In this document: piece after piece, positions 15,168 to 24,300 of the stretch
Position numbering within the stretch: the stretch's first letter is position 1
How the letters are laid out: each line of letters opens with the position of its first letter
IMG/VR virus record: IMGVR_UViG_3300042673_000631
Span: 1 to 52,123 of that record
Source of the DNA: a virus
Length of the DNA: 52,123 bases
Direction: 5' to 3' (one strand)
Made by a program: the position numbers and the translations under genes
Notes under the pieces: generated by a model
Told to the model about the DNA's origin: nothing
Databases searched by the model: none
The model's input: the letters and a program-made list of their open reading frames with translations, nothing else

Positions 15168-15563
15168 ATGGCATACGAAATTTCCAATTACAGCGTCAAA
15201 ATCACCCTTGTCGCCGCCGCTGACCTTAGTGCGAAGCAGTATTACTTCGTCAAGATCAACACTTCGGGTCAAGCCGCGCTTTGTGCGGCGGCTACTGACA
15301 AGCCGATTGGCGTTCTTCAGAACAGCCCAACCGCTGGTCAAGAAGCCCAAGTTCTAGTTATTGGTGGAACTAAGGTCGTTTGTTCCGCAAGCCTAGACGA
15401 AGGTGTTGCTATCGGCACGACTTCGGCTGGTAAGGCTGGAGCAAAGGTTGTCGGAACTGACACCACTAACTACATCGTCGGTCAAATCATCCTTGCGGGT
15501 GGAGCCGACTTGGATATTGCAACCGCTGTTATTAACTGTGCATCGCCTGCCCGCGCCGCCTGA
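15168..15563 (+). CDS. head decoration-like protein (DUF2190-like)
   Basis: A 131-residue, Ala/Gly/Val-rich beta protein with repeats of the type GVAIGTTSAGKAGAKVVG and DKPIGVLQNSPTAGQ. This pattern is typical of DUF2190-like proteins encoded directly before a major capsid gene. It probably binds the outside of the mature head. GAAGAGGA precedes the ATG at 15168. Identification is by pattern and position. Confidence 0.65.
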   Translation: MAYEISNYSVKITLVAAADLSAKQYYFVKINTSGQAALCAAATDKPIGVLQNSPTAGQEAQVLVIGGTKVVCSASLDEGVAIGTTSAGKAGAKVVGTDTTNYIVGQIILAGGADLDIATAVINCASPARAA

Positions 15564-15580
15564 GTCAAAAGGAATAAATC

Positions 15581-16531
15581 ATGCCCCAGCCCACACAAAA
15601 TCAGGTACATGTTGATGCGATTCTGACGAACATCAGTGTCGCTTACATGCAAAAAGCCGAAAACTTCATTGCAAACAAGATCTTCCCGATCGTTCCTGTT
15701 GAGAAGCAGTCGGACAAGTTCTTCAAGTACACCAAGAACGACTGGTTCCGTGACGAAGCACAGCGACGCGCTGATGCGACGGAATCTGCTGGTGGCGGTT
15801 ACAACTTGTCAACCGATTCGTACAACGCTGAAGTGTGGGCTTTCCACAAGGATGTTGGCGATCAGACTCGTGCAAATGCTGATGCTCCTATCAATGTGGA
15901 TCGTGAAGCGGTTGAGTTCATTACGAGCCGTTTGTTGCTCAAGATGGAAACTGAATTCGTTTCAAGTTATTTCACGAGTGGCATTTGGGCTACTGACAAC
16001 ACTCCGTCAAACTTGTGGTCGGATTACACCAACAGTGACCCGTTGAACGATGTTGAAGATGCGAAGCGAGCAATCCTTTCCACTACTGGTTTTGAACCGA
16101 ACACGCTTGTGCTTGGTTACGATGTTTTCAAGGAATTGAAGAATCACCCAGATCTCGTTGACCGTATCAAGTACACCTCGTCTTCGGTTATCACGACTGA
16201 CATGATCGCTCGTATGTTTGATGTTGATCGTGTTGTGGTTTCAAAGGCTGTCAAGGCAACCAACAATGAAGGTGCCACTGGTGCTTATGACTTCACTGCT
16301 GGTAAGAATGCGCTCTTGTGCTATTCGGCTCCGTCACCGGGTCTTCTCCAGCCGTCTGCTGGTTACATCATGTCTTGGACTGGTGTTTCTGGTGGTCTTG
16401 GTCAGACGATCGGTTCAAGCCGTTTCCGTATGGAATCAGTGAAGGCTGACCGTATTGAAGCAGAAATGGCTTTTGACATGAAGGTCGTTGCCGCTGACCT
16501 CGGTTACTTCTTCGCCAGCGTGGTTTCGTGA
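15581..16531 (+). CDS. major capsid protein
   Basis: A 316-residue protein that forms the shell. It has the features expected of an HK97-fold capsid: an N-terminal helix (ISVAYMQKAENFIANKIFP), a spine-like long helix (REAVEFITSRLLLKMETEF), and a C-terminal strand region ending with FDMKVVAADLGYF. Its gene is rich in C-ending codons compared with the flanking connector genes, as expected for the most expressed gene. Position after scaffold and decoration genes agrees. Confidence 0.85.
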   Translation: MPQPTQNQVHVDAILTNISVAYMQKAENFIANKIFPIVPVEKQSDKFFKYTKNDWFRDEAQRRADATESAGGGYNLSTDSYNAEVWAFHKDVGDQTRANADAPINVDREAVEFITSRLLLKMETEFVSSYFTSGIWATDNTPSNLWSDYTNSDPLNDVEDAKRAILSTTGFEPNTLVLGYDVFKELKNHPDLVDRIKYTSSSVITTDMIARMFDVDRVVVSKAVKATNNEGATGAYDFTAGKNALLCYSAPSPGLLQPSAGYIMSWTGVSGGLGQTIGSSRFRMESVKADRIEAEMAFDMKVVAADLGYFFASVVS

Positions 16532-16764
16532 GCGAATGGCTCGTGCTTAAGCCGATCAAGGTCGGTGGAGGCAATTTCATTCAAACTGGTGAACGAGTTC
16601 TTGCTGACAATTGGCGGAATCGTCGCTCTCTTGAATCTGGACGCTATATCCAGAGGATTGAGGTTACGGTTCCGCCTGTTGACAGTGATGCGATCGTTGA
16701 AGATGTAGTTAAGCCCGTTAAGAAAGTTGGGCGACCGCCAAAGGTTGCTGTAGAGGAAGGTTGA
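16528..16764 (+). CDS. small protein following the capsid gene
   Basis: A 78-residue protein starting at GTG in a GTGA overlap with the capsid gene. A compact N-terminal half is followed by a basic tail with VGRPPK, an AT-hook-like tripeptide setting that may bind DNA. It is probably a minor head or connector-associated protein. Not recognised further. Confidence 0.6.
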   Translation: MSEWLVLKPIKVGGGNFIQTGERVLADNWRNRRSLESGRYIQRIEVTVPPVDSDAIVEDVVKPVKKVGRPPKVAVEEG

Positions 16765-16768
16765 TTCA

Positions 16769-17194
16769 ATGACTTGGAGTTATGGCGGTGATCCTGCTAA
16801 CTCCGTTATTGATCGGGTCAGGTTCCTTTCGGGAGATACTGACACTACGAACCAGCAGGTAAGTAACGAAGAGATTTCGTTCTTGTTGTCGGAGAATAAC
16901 TCTGATGCTTATTTGTCGGCGGCTGGTGTGTGTGAGGCGGCGGCTTCTAAGGCTTCTGGTAAGGCTGATTATTCTCGTAGTGTGGGCGATTTGTCTATTT
17001 CTACTCAGTATTCGGCGCATGCGAACTCTTTGTTGAAGTTGGCTGAGGTTTTGCGTATGAAGGCTTCTCGTCGTAATCCGCCGTCTGTGAATTTCTATAC
17101 GGATGACAGTGGGAATGTTTTTGGGGCTATGAAGTTTGCTGTTGATATGGATCATAATTATGGTTCGTATGACACTCGGACTGCTGTGGATTGA
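16769..17194 (+). CDS. head-tail connector (adaptor-like) protein
   Basis: A 141-residue, mostly helical protein with the pattern VIDRVRFLSGDTDTTN followed by EEISFLLSE and helices rich in Ala. This is the typical start of gp6/gp15-like adaptor proteins, which bind the portal after packaging. It is the first of the four usual connector genes. Confidence 0.7.
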   Translation: MTWSYGGDPANSVIDRVRFLSGDTDTTNQQVSNEEISFLLSENNSDAYLSAAGVCEAAASKASGKADYSRSVGDLSISTQYSAHANSLLKLAEVLRMKASRRNPPSVNFYTDDSGNVFGAMKFAVDMDHNYGSYDTRTAVD

Positions 17195-17197
17195 TGT

Positions 17198-17527
17198 ATG
17201 GCGTTGGAGACTGCTTTTTTGGAGTTGATGCCTCAGACGGTGACTGTTTATTCTCAGTCGGCTAAGACGGAGTATGGGGTTCAGTCGTGGTCGGCTTCGG
17301 GGACTTCTGTTAATTGTCGTGTGATGGAAACTGGGACTTTGGCGCATGATGCGAATGGTCGTCAGGTGTATGAGACTGGCAAAATCATTTTTTATGGGAC
17401 TCCTACGGTGAATTTGAGTTCTCGGATTGCTTTGCCTGATGGTTCTTTCCCTGTGTTGTTGACGGTGAATGTTCATAGTGATGAAAATGGGCTTAGTCAT
17501 ACCAGTGTCAGTTTTGGTCGTGCCTGA
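17198..17527 (+). CDS. head-tail stopper-like protein
   Basis: A 109-residue beta-rich protein. The pattern QTVTVYSQSAKTEYGVQSWSA at the start, KIIFYGTPTVNLSSRI in the middle and a C-terminal strand fits small head-completion or stopper proteins. Its position between the adaptor and the gp10-like gene supports that role. It overlaps the next gene by one base (TGATG). Confidence 0.65.
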   Translation: MALETAFLELMPQTVTVYSQSAKTEYGVQSWSASGTSVNCRVMETGTLAHDANGRQVYETGKIIFYGTPTVNLSSRIALPDGSFPVLLTVNVHSDENGLSHTSVSFGRA

Positions 17528-17937
17528 TGGCTCGTGTGGGGAATGCGACGATTCTTTTGGTGGGGGAGAATCGGATGATTGAGGCTTTGAAGTATTTGGG
17601 TAAGTCTGGGACTGTGCCGAAGGTGGGGACTGCGTTGTATATGGTCGCTAATAAGGTGTTTAATGAGTCTCAGAGGCAGGTTCCGTTTCGGACTGGTGCT
17701 TTGCAGTCGTCTGGGTTTGTGTCGCCGTATTCGTATGACGGTCAGACGGTTCATGTTCGTGTTTCGTATGGTAATACGGCTGTTGCTTATGCTGAGAAGC
17801 AACACGACATTAACTTTCCGCATGCACCGGGTCGTAAGTGGCATTATTTGAGTGATCCGCTTAATGACAATCGGGAGAATTTTGAAGCCCAGATGAATAC
17901 GGTGTTGATGCGATTGTTGAAGAAGGTGATGTACTGA
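17527..17937 (+). CDS. HK97 gp10-like tail-completion protein
   Basis: A 136-residue protein with VFNESQRQVPFRTGALQSS, the hallmark of the HK97 gp10-like family (a run such as VPvdTGaL), and a later VSYGNTAVAYAEKQHDINFPH. Such proteins act in joining heads and tails. It is third in the connector block. TGATG junctions link it to its neighbours. Confidence 0.8.
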   Translation: MARVGNATILLVGENRMIEALKYLGKSGTVPKVGTALYMVANKVFNESQRQVPFRTGALQSSGFVSPYSYDGQTVHVRVSYGNTAVAYAEKQHDINFPHAPGRKWHYLSDPLNDNRENFEAQMNTVLMRLLKKVMY

Positions 17938-18332
17938 TGGCTGTTTTGGATGCTTTGGGTGCCCGTTTGGTTTCGTCTGGGGTTGGGACTTTGGGTACGG
18001 ATTTGTGGTTGGCTCAGATGCAAAGCAGTCCTGATGCTTCGGTTGTTTTGATGGAGCAACAGGGTGGGGTAGATCATGTCTTTGGTGCTTCGGTAGCGGG
18101 CACTTATAGGCATACTGTGCTGGTTGTGGCTCGTGCTGGGCGTAATGATTACCCGTCAGCCAGAACTAAGATGCAGGCTGTTCAGGCGAGTCTGGGTGCT
18201 ATTAGAAACCAAACGATTTCGGGGGTTGCTTTCATGTCTGTTTTGGATACTACGGGTCTTTATCCTGCTGGGATGGATGGTGATGAGCGTCCTATGGTTG
18301 CTTGTGAGTTCACTTGTTGGGTGACACCGTGA
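17937..18332 (+). CDS. tail terminator-like protein
   Basis: A 131-residue alpha/beta protein. Strands such as RHTVLVVARAGR and the acidic PMVACEFTCWVTP end fit the gpU/tail-terminator type, which caps the tail tube. Position as fourth connector gene, before the tube genes, agrees. The family cannot be confirmed by eye. Confidence 0.6.
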   Translation: MAVLDALGARLVSSGVGTLGTDLWLAQMQSSPDASVVLMEQQGGVDHVFGASVAGTYRHTVLVVARAGRNDYPSARTKMQAVQASLGAIRNQTISGVAFMSVLDTTGLYPAGMDGDERPMVACEFTCWVTP

Positions 18333-18541
18333 ACGAGGGCTTGGTTGCGGTTCATAAGGCTCTGTTGGCGGCTCAGGCTTGTTTGGATGCCGCTCAGTCT
18401 GCTTTGGTGGCGGCTTTGGCGATCCAACCTGACTTTGACGATGCGACGGGTTGCCCACATCCAGTAGAGGCTCGGATAAATGTGGCGACTATGGGCGTGG
18501 AAAGTGAAGAGTTCTGCAATGCCTGCGGAAAAAATATCTGA
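18329..18541 (+). CDS. small protein with C-terminal zinc-finger pattern
   Basis: A 70-residue protein from GTG 18329 in a GTGA overlap. The first ~35 residues form an Ala-rich amphipathic helix (QACLDAAQSALVAALA). The end carries TGCPHP and FCNACGK, a C-x-H...C-x2-C arrangement that may bind zinc. It overlaps the Com-like gene by 23 bases. Function unknown. Confidence 0.6.
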   Translation: MNEGLVAVHKALLAAQACLDAAQSALVAALAIQPDFDDATGCPHPVEARINVATMGVESEEFCNACGKNI

Positions 18542-18686
18542 TCCAGATCCTTACGGTCGCCAGATCCGTCCAGCGGACGAAAACCCCCGCTGTTGGCGGT
18601 GTGCCCGCCTTTTGGCTATCCGTTTGACCCGTCCGTGGCAGGTTATGTGCCCCCGTTGTAAAGCACAGAATAGTCAGGAAGTTTGA
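18519..18686 (+). CDS. Com-like zinc-finger protein
   Basis: A 55-residue protein from ATG 18519. It has two CxxC pairs, RCWRCARLLAIR and VMCPRCKAQNSQ, in the arrangement of the Mu Com family. In phage Mu, Com binds RNA and allows translation of the DNA-modification gene mom. No Mom-like gene follows here; the next gene is a transglycosylase. An RNA-binding regulatory role is therefore family knowledge plus inference. Confidence 0.65.
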   Translation: MPAEKISDPDPYGRQIRPADENPRCWRCARLLAIRLTRPWQVMCPRCKAQNSQEV

Positions 18687-18698
18687 CCTGAACGGAAT

Positions 18699-19265
18699 AT
18701 GACGGTAGGGTTACGACTCATGTTGAGACGGATTCTTGTTTTGTCGGTTTTGTTGGTTGGTTGTGGCAGTTTGAAGGGGGCTGATTCCCCGCCGACAACT
18801 TCGGTGACGATGCGAACAGATCCCCCTGTGATTGTTCCAGAAACAACTGTGGTGATCCCGACCACCACTACTGTTCCCGTGACTACCACGACTGAGGTTG
18901 ATTGGATTGGTGTTGCTGAGACTTGGGCTTTGCAAACTGATGTGGCTCGTTTTGTTCACGGGCGTTGCGGTGAGTGGCACGATCTGGCGATGACGGTCGG
19001 TTGGCATGAAGAGGAATGGGAAACATTAAGCACCGTTCTGTGGACTGAATCACGATGCGATCCTTCTGCATGGAACGGACATGATGCGGGTTTGAGCCAG
19101 ATAAATCAGATTCATACTGAATGGCTAAACCAAATGGGTTTTTCGCACCCTGATGACATGTTTGATCCTGCGTTGAATCTGGCGTTTGCTTACAAGTTGT
19201 ATTCGTCAAGGGAAGAGAAGGGTCAATGCGGTTGGAAGCCGTGGACTGAACCCTGCAACGACTAA
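18699..19265 (+). CDS. lipoprotein transglycosylase (SLT-like)
   Basis: Up to 188 residues (start 18699, or 18720 which gives a tighter signal). A lipoprotein signal LRRILVLSVLLVGC is followed by a Thr/Pro-rich linker and a lysozyme-like domain: TVLWTESRCDPSAWNGHDAGLSQIN, with the catalytic glutamate at E117 (E110 from 18720). Such enzymes cut the glycan strand of peptidoglycan. A lipid-anchored transglycosylase among connector and tail genes is odd. It may act at the host surface, for example in exclusion or lysis, rather than inside the tail. Confidence 0.75.
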   Translation: MTVGLRLMLRRILVLSVLLVGCGSLKGADSPPTTSVTMRTDPPVIVPETTVVIPTTTTVPVTTTTEVDWIGVAETWALQTDVARFVHGRCGEWHDLAMTVGWHEEEWETLSTVLWTESRCDPSAWNGHDAGLSQINQIHTEWLNQMGFSHPDDMFDPALNLAFAYKLYSSREEKGQCGWKPWTEPCND

Positions 19266-19358
19266 ATAAGAGTTCAGACGATGCGATGATGGTTGTGGCG
19301 TACACTCAAGTTGTCGTGACCATAGTGTCCCCAGCCCATCCGTGACCTTTGTGTCTAG

Positions 19359-19379
19359 GGCGCGCTGGGAACGCGCGTC
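19359..19379 (+). promoter_or_regulatory. hairpin just upstream of a ribosome site
   Basis: GGCGCGC (19359-19365) pairs with GCGCGTC (19373-19379), with one G-T pair and a 7-base loop. No T run follows, so it is not a classical terminator. It ends five bases before the AAGGA site of the next gene and could tune translation of the tail-tube operon. Confidence 0.5.
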
Positions 19380-19393
19380 TAAAAGGATTCTTT

Positions 19394-19618
19394 GTGGCGA
19401 AGTACAAGGTGTTAATTGGAATTGATACTCCGAGCGGTCGGTATGAGGCTGACGCTCTAGTTGACCACACCTCCATTCCGTCCAAGTCCATTAAATGGTT
19501 GACCGACCAAAAGATCATTGAACTTGTTTCTGGCAAAGCACCTGAAGTGGTTGAAGAAACCGTTGAAGAGGTCGTTGAAGAGGTCGTTGAAGAAGAAGTT
19601 GAAGAAGGCGGTTTCTGA
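19394..19618 (+). CDS. small protein with acidic valine-glutamate tail
   Basis: A 74-residue protein from GTG 19394 behind AAAAGGA. The first 50 residues (KYKVLIGIDTPSGRYEADALVDH) form a small beta domain. The last ~20 are a VEEVVEEVVEEEVEE repeat, made by a 12-15 base DNA repeat (GTTGAAGAGGTC). An in-frame start at 19349 inside the hairpin region is rejected. It precedes the tail-tube genes by a TGATG junction. Possible head-tail or chaperone role; not recognised. Confidence 0.6.
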   Translation: MAKYKVLIGIDTPSGRYEADALVDHTSIPSKSIKWLTDQKIIELVSGKAPEVVEETVEEVVEEVVEEEVEEGGF

Positions 19619-20340
19619 TGGCATTCGTTCACGGTAAATCAACAGTCGTTTTGTTTAATGCGACCAATCTCTCGCCGTATTTGAAGGAAGTTTCAGCCAA
19701 TCAGGGTATTGACATGTCGGATGTGACCGCTTTCGGTACTTCTGGTGCTAAGTCTTACATTCCGGGTTTGAAAGACGGAAAGATTTCGGCTTCTGGAATG
19801 TTTGACGGTGGCTCTGGTGCTAGTGACTCAGTGTTCCAAACGGCTTTGGGTGCCACTGTTGGCGACCTATCAGTTTTCCCTGACACTGATGCGATCGGTA
19901 AGCGTGGCTTCATTGCTGAATGCCACGAAACTTCATACAACTTGTCTAGCCCTGTTGCTGATGTAGTTCAGGCTTCAGCCGAATTTCAGGCAACTGGCGG
20001 AGTTGATTACGCAGTGAGCCTTCAGGCTCTTAGTGCCCAAACCGCTACAGGTAACGGAACTTCTGTGGATAACTCTGCTTCGTCTGCTAACGGTGGTGCA
20101 GGCATGTTGCATGTAACTGCCAACACGCAAGACAGTACGAGCATTGTCAAGATTCAGCATTCGTCTGACAACAGCACTTGGGCTGATCTTGTCACTTTTA
20201 CTACTGTTCCGACCGTCACAACGACTTCGGAAAAGATCGTGGTTGCTTCGGGAACCACTGTTAACCGTTACCTGCGAACCACTCGGACTATCGCTGGAAC
20301 GGGTTCAATCACCTACCAAACCTCATTCGCAAGAAAGTAA
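19618..20340 (+). CDS. major tail tube protein, long form
   Basis: A 240-residue protein. The first ~135 residues (FVHGKSTVVLFNATNLSPYL, DVTAFGTSGAKSYIPGL, VVQASAEFQATGGVDY) are a tail-tube domain. The remaining ~100 residues form a separate beta domain with SIVKIQHSSDNSTWADLV, probably displayed on the tube surface. It is closely similar to the next gene product, which lacks the extra domain. Confidence 0.75.
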   Translation: MAFVHGKSTVVLFNATNLSPYLKEVSANQGIDMSDVTAFGTSGAKSYIPGLKDGKISASGMFDGGSGASDSVFQTALGATVGDLSVFPDTDAIGKRGFIAECHETSYNLSSPVADVVQASAEFQATGGVDYAVSLQALSAQTATGNGTSVDNSASSANGGAGMLHVTANTQDSTSIVKIQHSSDNSTWADLVTFTTVPTVTTTSEKIVVASGTTVNRYLRTTRTIAGTGSITYQTSFARK

Positions 20341-20349
20341 GGAACCGAC

Positions 20350-20766
20350 ATGGCATTCGTACACGGAAAATCAGCAGTATTCAAACTGGACAACTCCAGC
20401 GGAACTTTGACCGACATCAGTTCATACCTCATGGAAGTTTCGTTTCCTGAGAGCATTGACACTGCCGATGTGACGGCGTTTGGTACCACTGGTGCCAAGT
20501 CGTACATCGTCGGTTTGAAAGATGCGAAGATCTCGTTGACTGGCAAGTGGGATGCAACTTTTGATGCACTCGTCGCCGCTGTACTTGGTCAGACCGCTTC
20601 GCTTTCATTTGAGTACGGTCCTGCTGGTTCAACCTCTACTTTTGTTAAGTATTCTGGCGAGGCTTTCGTGACCGCCTACAACATCGGATCGCCAGTTGGC
20701 GATGTCGTTTCCGCTTCGGTGGAATTGCAAGTAACAGGTGCCGTAACCCGCGGTGCTTGGGCATAA
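20350..20766 (+). CDS. major tail tube protein, short paralogue
   Basis: A 138-residue protein starting FVHGKSAVFKLDNSSG and containing DTADVTAFGTTGAKSYIVG and VSASVELQVTGAV. It matches the tube domain of the preceding protein almost motif for motif. The pair probably arose by duplication. Both may be built into the tube, or the short form may be the main subunit. Confidence 0.75.
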   Translation: MAFVHGKSAVFKLDNSSGTLTDISSYLMEVSFPESIDTADVTAFGTTGAKSYIVGLKDAKISLTGKWDATFDALVAAVLGQTASLSFEYGPAGSTSTFVKYSGEAFVTAYNIGSPVGDVVSASVELQVTGAVTRGAWA

Positions 20767-20789
20767 TTAACAACCTATAAGGAGCAAAA

Positions 20790-21140
20790 GTGTCCCTTCG
20801 TGACCGAATTTTAGCCGCCAATGACATTGAGTCAAAGGTGTTCCATGTAGCCCAATGGGGTATTGACATTGAATTGCGAACGCTCAGTGCTTCTGATCGT
20901 GCCCAGTTGGTCAGTTCCTGTATGAGTGCTGACGGGACGGTTGATATTCAAAAGATGTATCCGTCGCTCATCATTGCGTGTGTTTACGATCCCGAAACTG
21001 GTGGTCGTGTTTTCTCTGTTGAAGACATGGATGCCATTTCAGATAAGTCTGCGTCTGCTGTGGAGTTTGTGGCACAGAAGGCAATGGAAATGTCGGGTAT
21101 GAAGCCTGATGCGATTGATGAAGAGGGAAAAGGCAATTAG
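20790..21140 (+). CDS. tail assembly chaperone, unshifted product
   Basis: A 116-residue protein from GTG 20790 behind AAGGAG. The sequence (VFHVAQWGIDIELRTLSASDRAQLV, then IIACVYDPETGGRVFS) is typical of the first tail-assembly chaperone, encoded between tube and tape-measure genes. It stops at TAG 21138-21140, shortly after a GGGAAAA slip site. It wraps the tape measure during tail assembly and is not in the virion. Confidence 0.8.
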   Translation: MSLRDRILAANDIESKVFHVAQWGIDIELRTLSASDRAQLVSSCMSADGTVDIQKMYPSLIIACVYDPETGGRVFSVEDMDAISDKSASAVEFVAQKAMEMSGMKPDAIDEEGKGN

Positions 21141-21322
21141 CCGATCCCGAATATAGGTATTACTTCGTCCTTTCAGAGCGTTTGGGGCGGACAGTTGAAG
21201 AGTTGTTGTGGGGATCACCAAATCATCGTCCGCTGAGTTCAGACGAACTGATTGGGTGGGCGGCACATGACAAATTAACTGCGTGGGAGCGTGAACAAGC
21301 GATGGCGAAGGCGAGAAGATAG
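20790..21322 (+). CDS. tail assembly chaperone, frameshifted fusion
   Basis: Reading in the zero frame to AAA 21129-21131 and then in the -1 frame from AGG 21131 gives about 177 residues. The added part contains ADPEYRYYFVLSERLGRTVEE and ends EREQAMAKARR, typical of the second chaperone domain. The two products are normally made at a fixed ratio. The exact slip site and gene position match the conserved scheme of siphophages. Confidence 0.8.
21125..21131 (+). promoter_or_regulatory. -1 frameshift slippery site
   Basis: G-GGA-AAA in the chaperone frame, a canonical XXXYYYZ heptamer, lies three codons before the zero-frame stop. Slipping back one base opens a frame of 63 codons that ends at 21322, four bases before the tape-measure ATG. 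Confidence 0.85.
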
Positions 21323-21325
21323 CAA

Positions 21326-24300
21326 ATGGCTATAACCGTTGACGCTGTACTTGGTGCTGATGTATCTGGCTTTGTCTCAGGGATGGGGCAGGCTCAACAG
21401 GCGTTCTCAAATACTGCTAAGACAATCACTGGTGGCACCAATGCGATGGGGTCTAGCCTTCAGTCCACTACTAACGCCAGTAATGCTTTCCATGACGCGG
21501 CGGTCAAGATGGGTGTGGCTGTTGGTGTTGCTGGGCTGGCGTTAGTTAAGTTCAGTCATAGCGCATTTGGTGTTGCGGCGGATGTTGCCGAAATGAATGT
21601 GGCGATGGAGGCTGTGGGTAAGTCGTCGGGTGTTGGTGGTAAAGCGTTGACGGATGCCGCCGTAGCGGTCCGTAAACAGGGTATTGAAATGAAGGCATCT
21701 CAGGAGATTGCTTTGCTTTTCGTGAAGTCAAACCTTGATTTGGCGGATGCGAGCAAGTTGGCTCGTGTTGCTCAAGACTTTGCTGTGTTGTCGCAAAGAA
21801 ACTCAACCGATGTTGCTAAAACGCTTGCTTACGCTATTCAGACGGGCAACAGTATGTTGCTTAAGGGTGTGGGTATCACTAAGTACGCTGGTGAAGCGTA
21901 TGCGGAGTATGCAACTAAGTTAGGTAAGTCGTCTAACAACTTAACTAACTCGGAACGCCAGCAAGCAATTTTGAACATGGTTATGGATGAGGGTGCGAAG
22001 GTTGCTGGTACTTATGAAGCGGCGATGACTGAATCTGGGAAGGTTCTTCGTTCGTTCCCTCGTATTATCAACGACATTAAGTTGGAGTTTGGAACCCTAT
22101 TTTTGGATGGTTTTGGTCCTGTCATTTTGGCGGCGTATTCAACTTTCAAACAGTTCTCATTGATGATTCGTGAGGGTGGAGCGTTGCACCCGATCATTAC
22201 GGCTTTGACACAATCGTTTACTACTTTGATTTCGCCGTTACAAGGCGTTTTCAAAAATATGAAGCATGCGATGGAGATGTTTCAGTTAGGCAGTTTTGAT
22301 ATTGACGCTGTTTCTGCTCGGATCACTGAGTTGTTACCGCTGATTACTGCGTTGTCTGTCGGTTTGGCGGCGTTCGCTGGTAAAGACATTGTTGGTCAAA
22401 TCCCAGTTTTGGGTCAATGGTTACAGAAATTAACAGCAGGCATTAGTCCGCTGGGGCTTGGTATAGCGACCCTCATTTTGATGTCGCCAGAACTTCGTGC
22501 CGTATTTATGGATTTAGTAAAGAGTTTGGAACCGTTGTTGCCTGTGGTTATGGATCTTGGGGAAACAATCATGGATTCCATGAACCAAGTGTTAAAGGCT
22601 GTTGCCAATGTTGCTCAAGGAATGCAAGGTTCAATAGTTTCTATTCTGACTGGAATGGTCAATGCGATATCGGCGATCAGTGTTGTTGTTTTGCCTGTGA
22701 TTAACGGTTTAGCGTCGCTGTTGACTGTTCTGACTGCCAACAAAGCAGTTATGGCGGCGTTGTTGCCAATCATCATGGCTTTTGTTGTTCAAAAGAAGTT
22801 GATGGGTCTTAACGCTGATGGTTCTGCAAAGGCGTTAACAAAGTTGGTAACAGGCTTTAAAACTTTTGGTGCCAGCATGCGAGATACGATTACATACCAA
22901 AAAACTTTAGCGGCTAATAATTTTAATTTTATTTCTTCGTTTGGGGCTTTACGAGCGGCAGGTGTTGCCTCTTTTAAATCAATTGCTGTGGCGGCTAAAG
23001 GTTTAATGGCTTCTCTCGGACCAATGATTTTGGCAATGGTTGCTATTCAACTTGTGGTTGCGGCGATCGGTGCGTTTGGTGCAAAGCAGAAAGAAAATGC
23101 CGCTCGTACTAAAGAGATGAGTGAGGCTTTGCGTGACAATACGAAAGCGTTGCTAGAAAACAAAGAGGCTCTTCTTGAGGGTGCTGACGGTTCCGACCTT
23201 TTGTCTGACGCTATTTTTAAGACGGGCGAAGACAGTGCCAAACTTGTTGCGGCTTTTGGCAAACTTAATCAGGTTGCTAGTTTGGAAAGTTTCGCTTCTG
23301 CCCACGATAATTTTAGGCAATTTGCTGAAGAAATTTTGGTTGCTGAAGGTGCTACGAGATCAGCCGCTAAATCAATGGCAAAGTTGATTGACGATACTGA
23401 CGGCAACGATTTTGACGCTTATGACGGTGATGCTTTCCAGCCTATGTTGATGGCGTTGGAGGAAATCCAAGACCAGATTGAAAAAACTGACTTTTCAAAA
23501 ATCATTCAAGATCAAGTTGACATGTTGATGGGTAGCGGTCAGTTAACGACTGGGATAATTGCTGAGGCTCAGGCTTTGGCTAATGCTGACGCGGCAAAGT
23601 TCGGTTACGGTGAAGCCGCTACAGACGCGGCGTTTGCAAATTATTTGATGGCTGGAGCAACAGATTACGCTCGGCGAATGCTTGAAGGTGAAAATGAGGC
23701 TGTTGCAGTTGGGATTATGCTTCACGGCGATTTAATGATGAATAAGCGTGAACTAAACAAAATGAACCAAGTAGAGCATGTCGCTGTTAAGTCGTTGACT
23801 GAAACCTATTTGGAACTTCAAATTGCCAACGGCGGTAATGCTGTCGCGTTAGATGACTATGCGAAGAGTGTTCAGGGTGCGTATCGTGACACGATCTCGT
23901 TGTTTAGGGCAAACAGGACTTTGAGTGCAACACTTAAAACTGCCGCCCAAGACATTATTTACGGTGAACAAACTTTTGACGACTTTAAGAACACTGCTTA
24001 CGACATTGGCGATGCGATCTTAACTTTCAACAAGAATTTGATTGACCAGAAGTTGCCGTTGGAAGAGGTTGAAAGCAAAACTGCGGCGTATGTTCAGCAA
24101 TTGATTGGTGCGGGTATTCAGGCTGGGTACAGTAAGGAAGCGATCAAAGAAGTTGTTGACGCTATGAATTTGGTTAACGGCACTACGGCTACTTTGTATT
24201 TTGATTTGTCTTCGGCTCAAGCGGCTTTGGATGCTATAGCGGCTGTTTATAAGGCTGTTTATTTGATTAGCAATGATACGGCGGGCTTGAAGAAGATGAC

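Noticed and set aside
16766-17500. Long antisense open frame of 244 codons
   Set aside because: It mirrors connector genes on the + strand, is full of His/Arg/Ser typical of shadow frames, and has no ribosome site.
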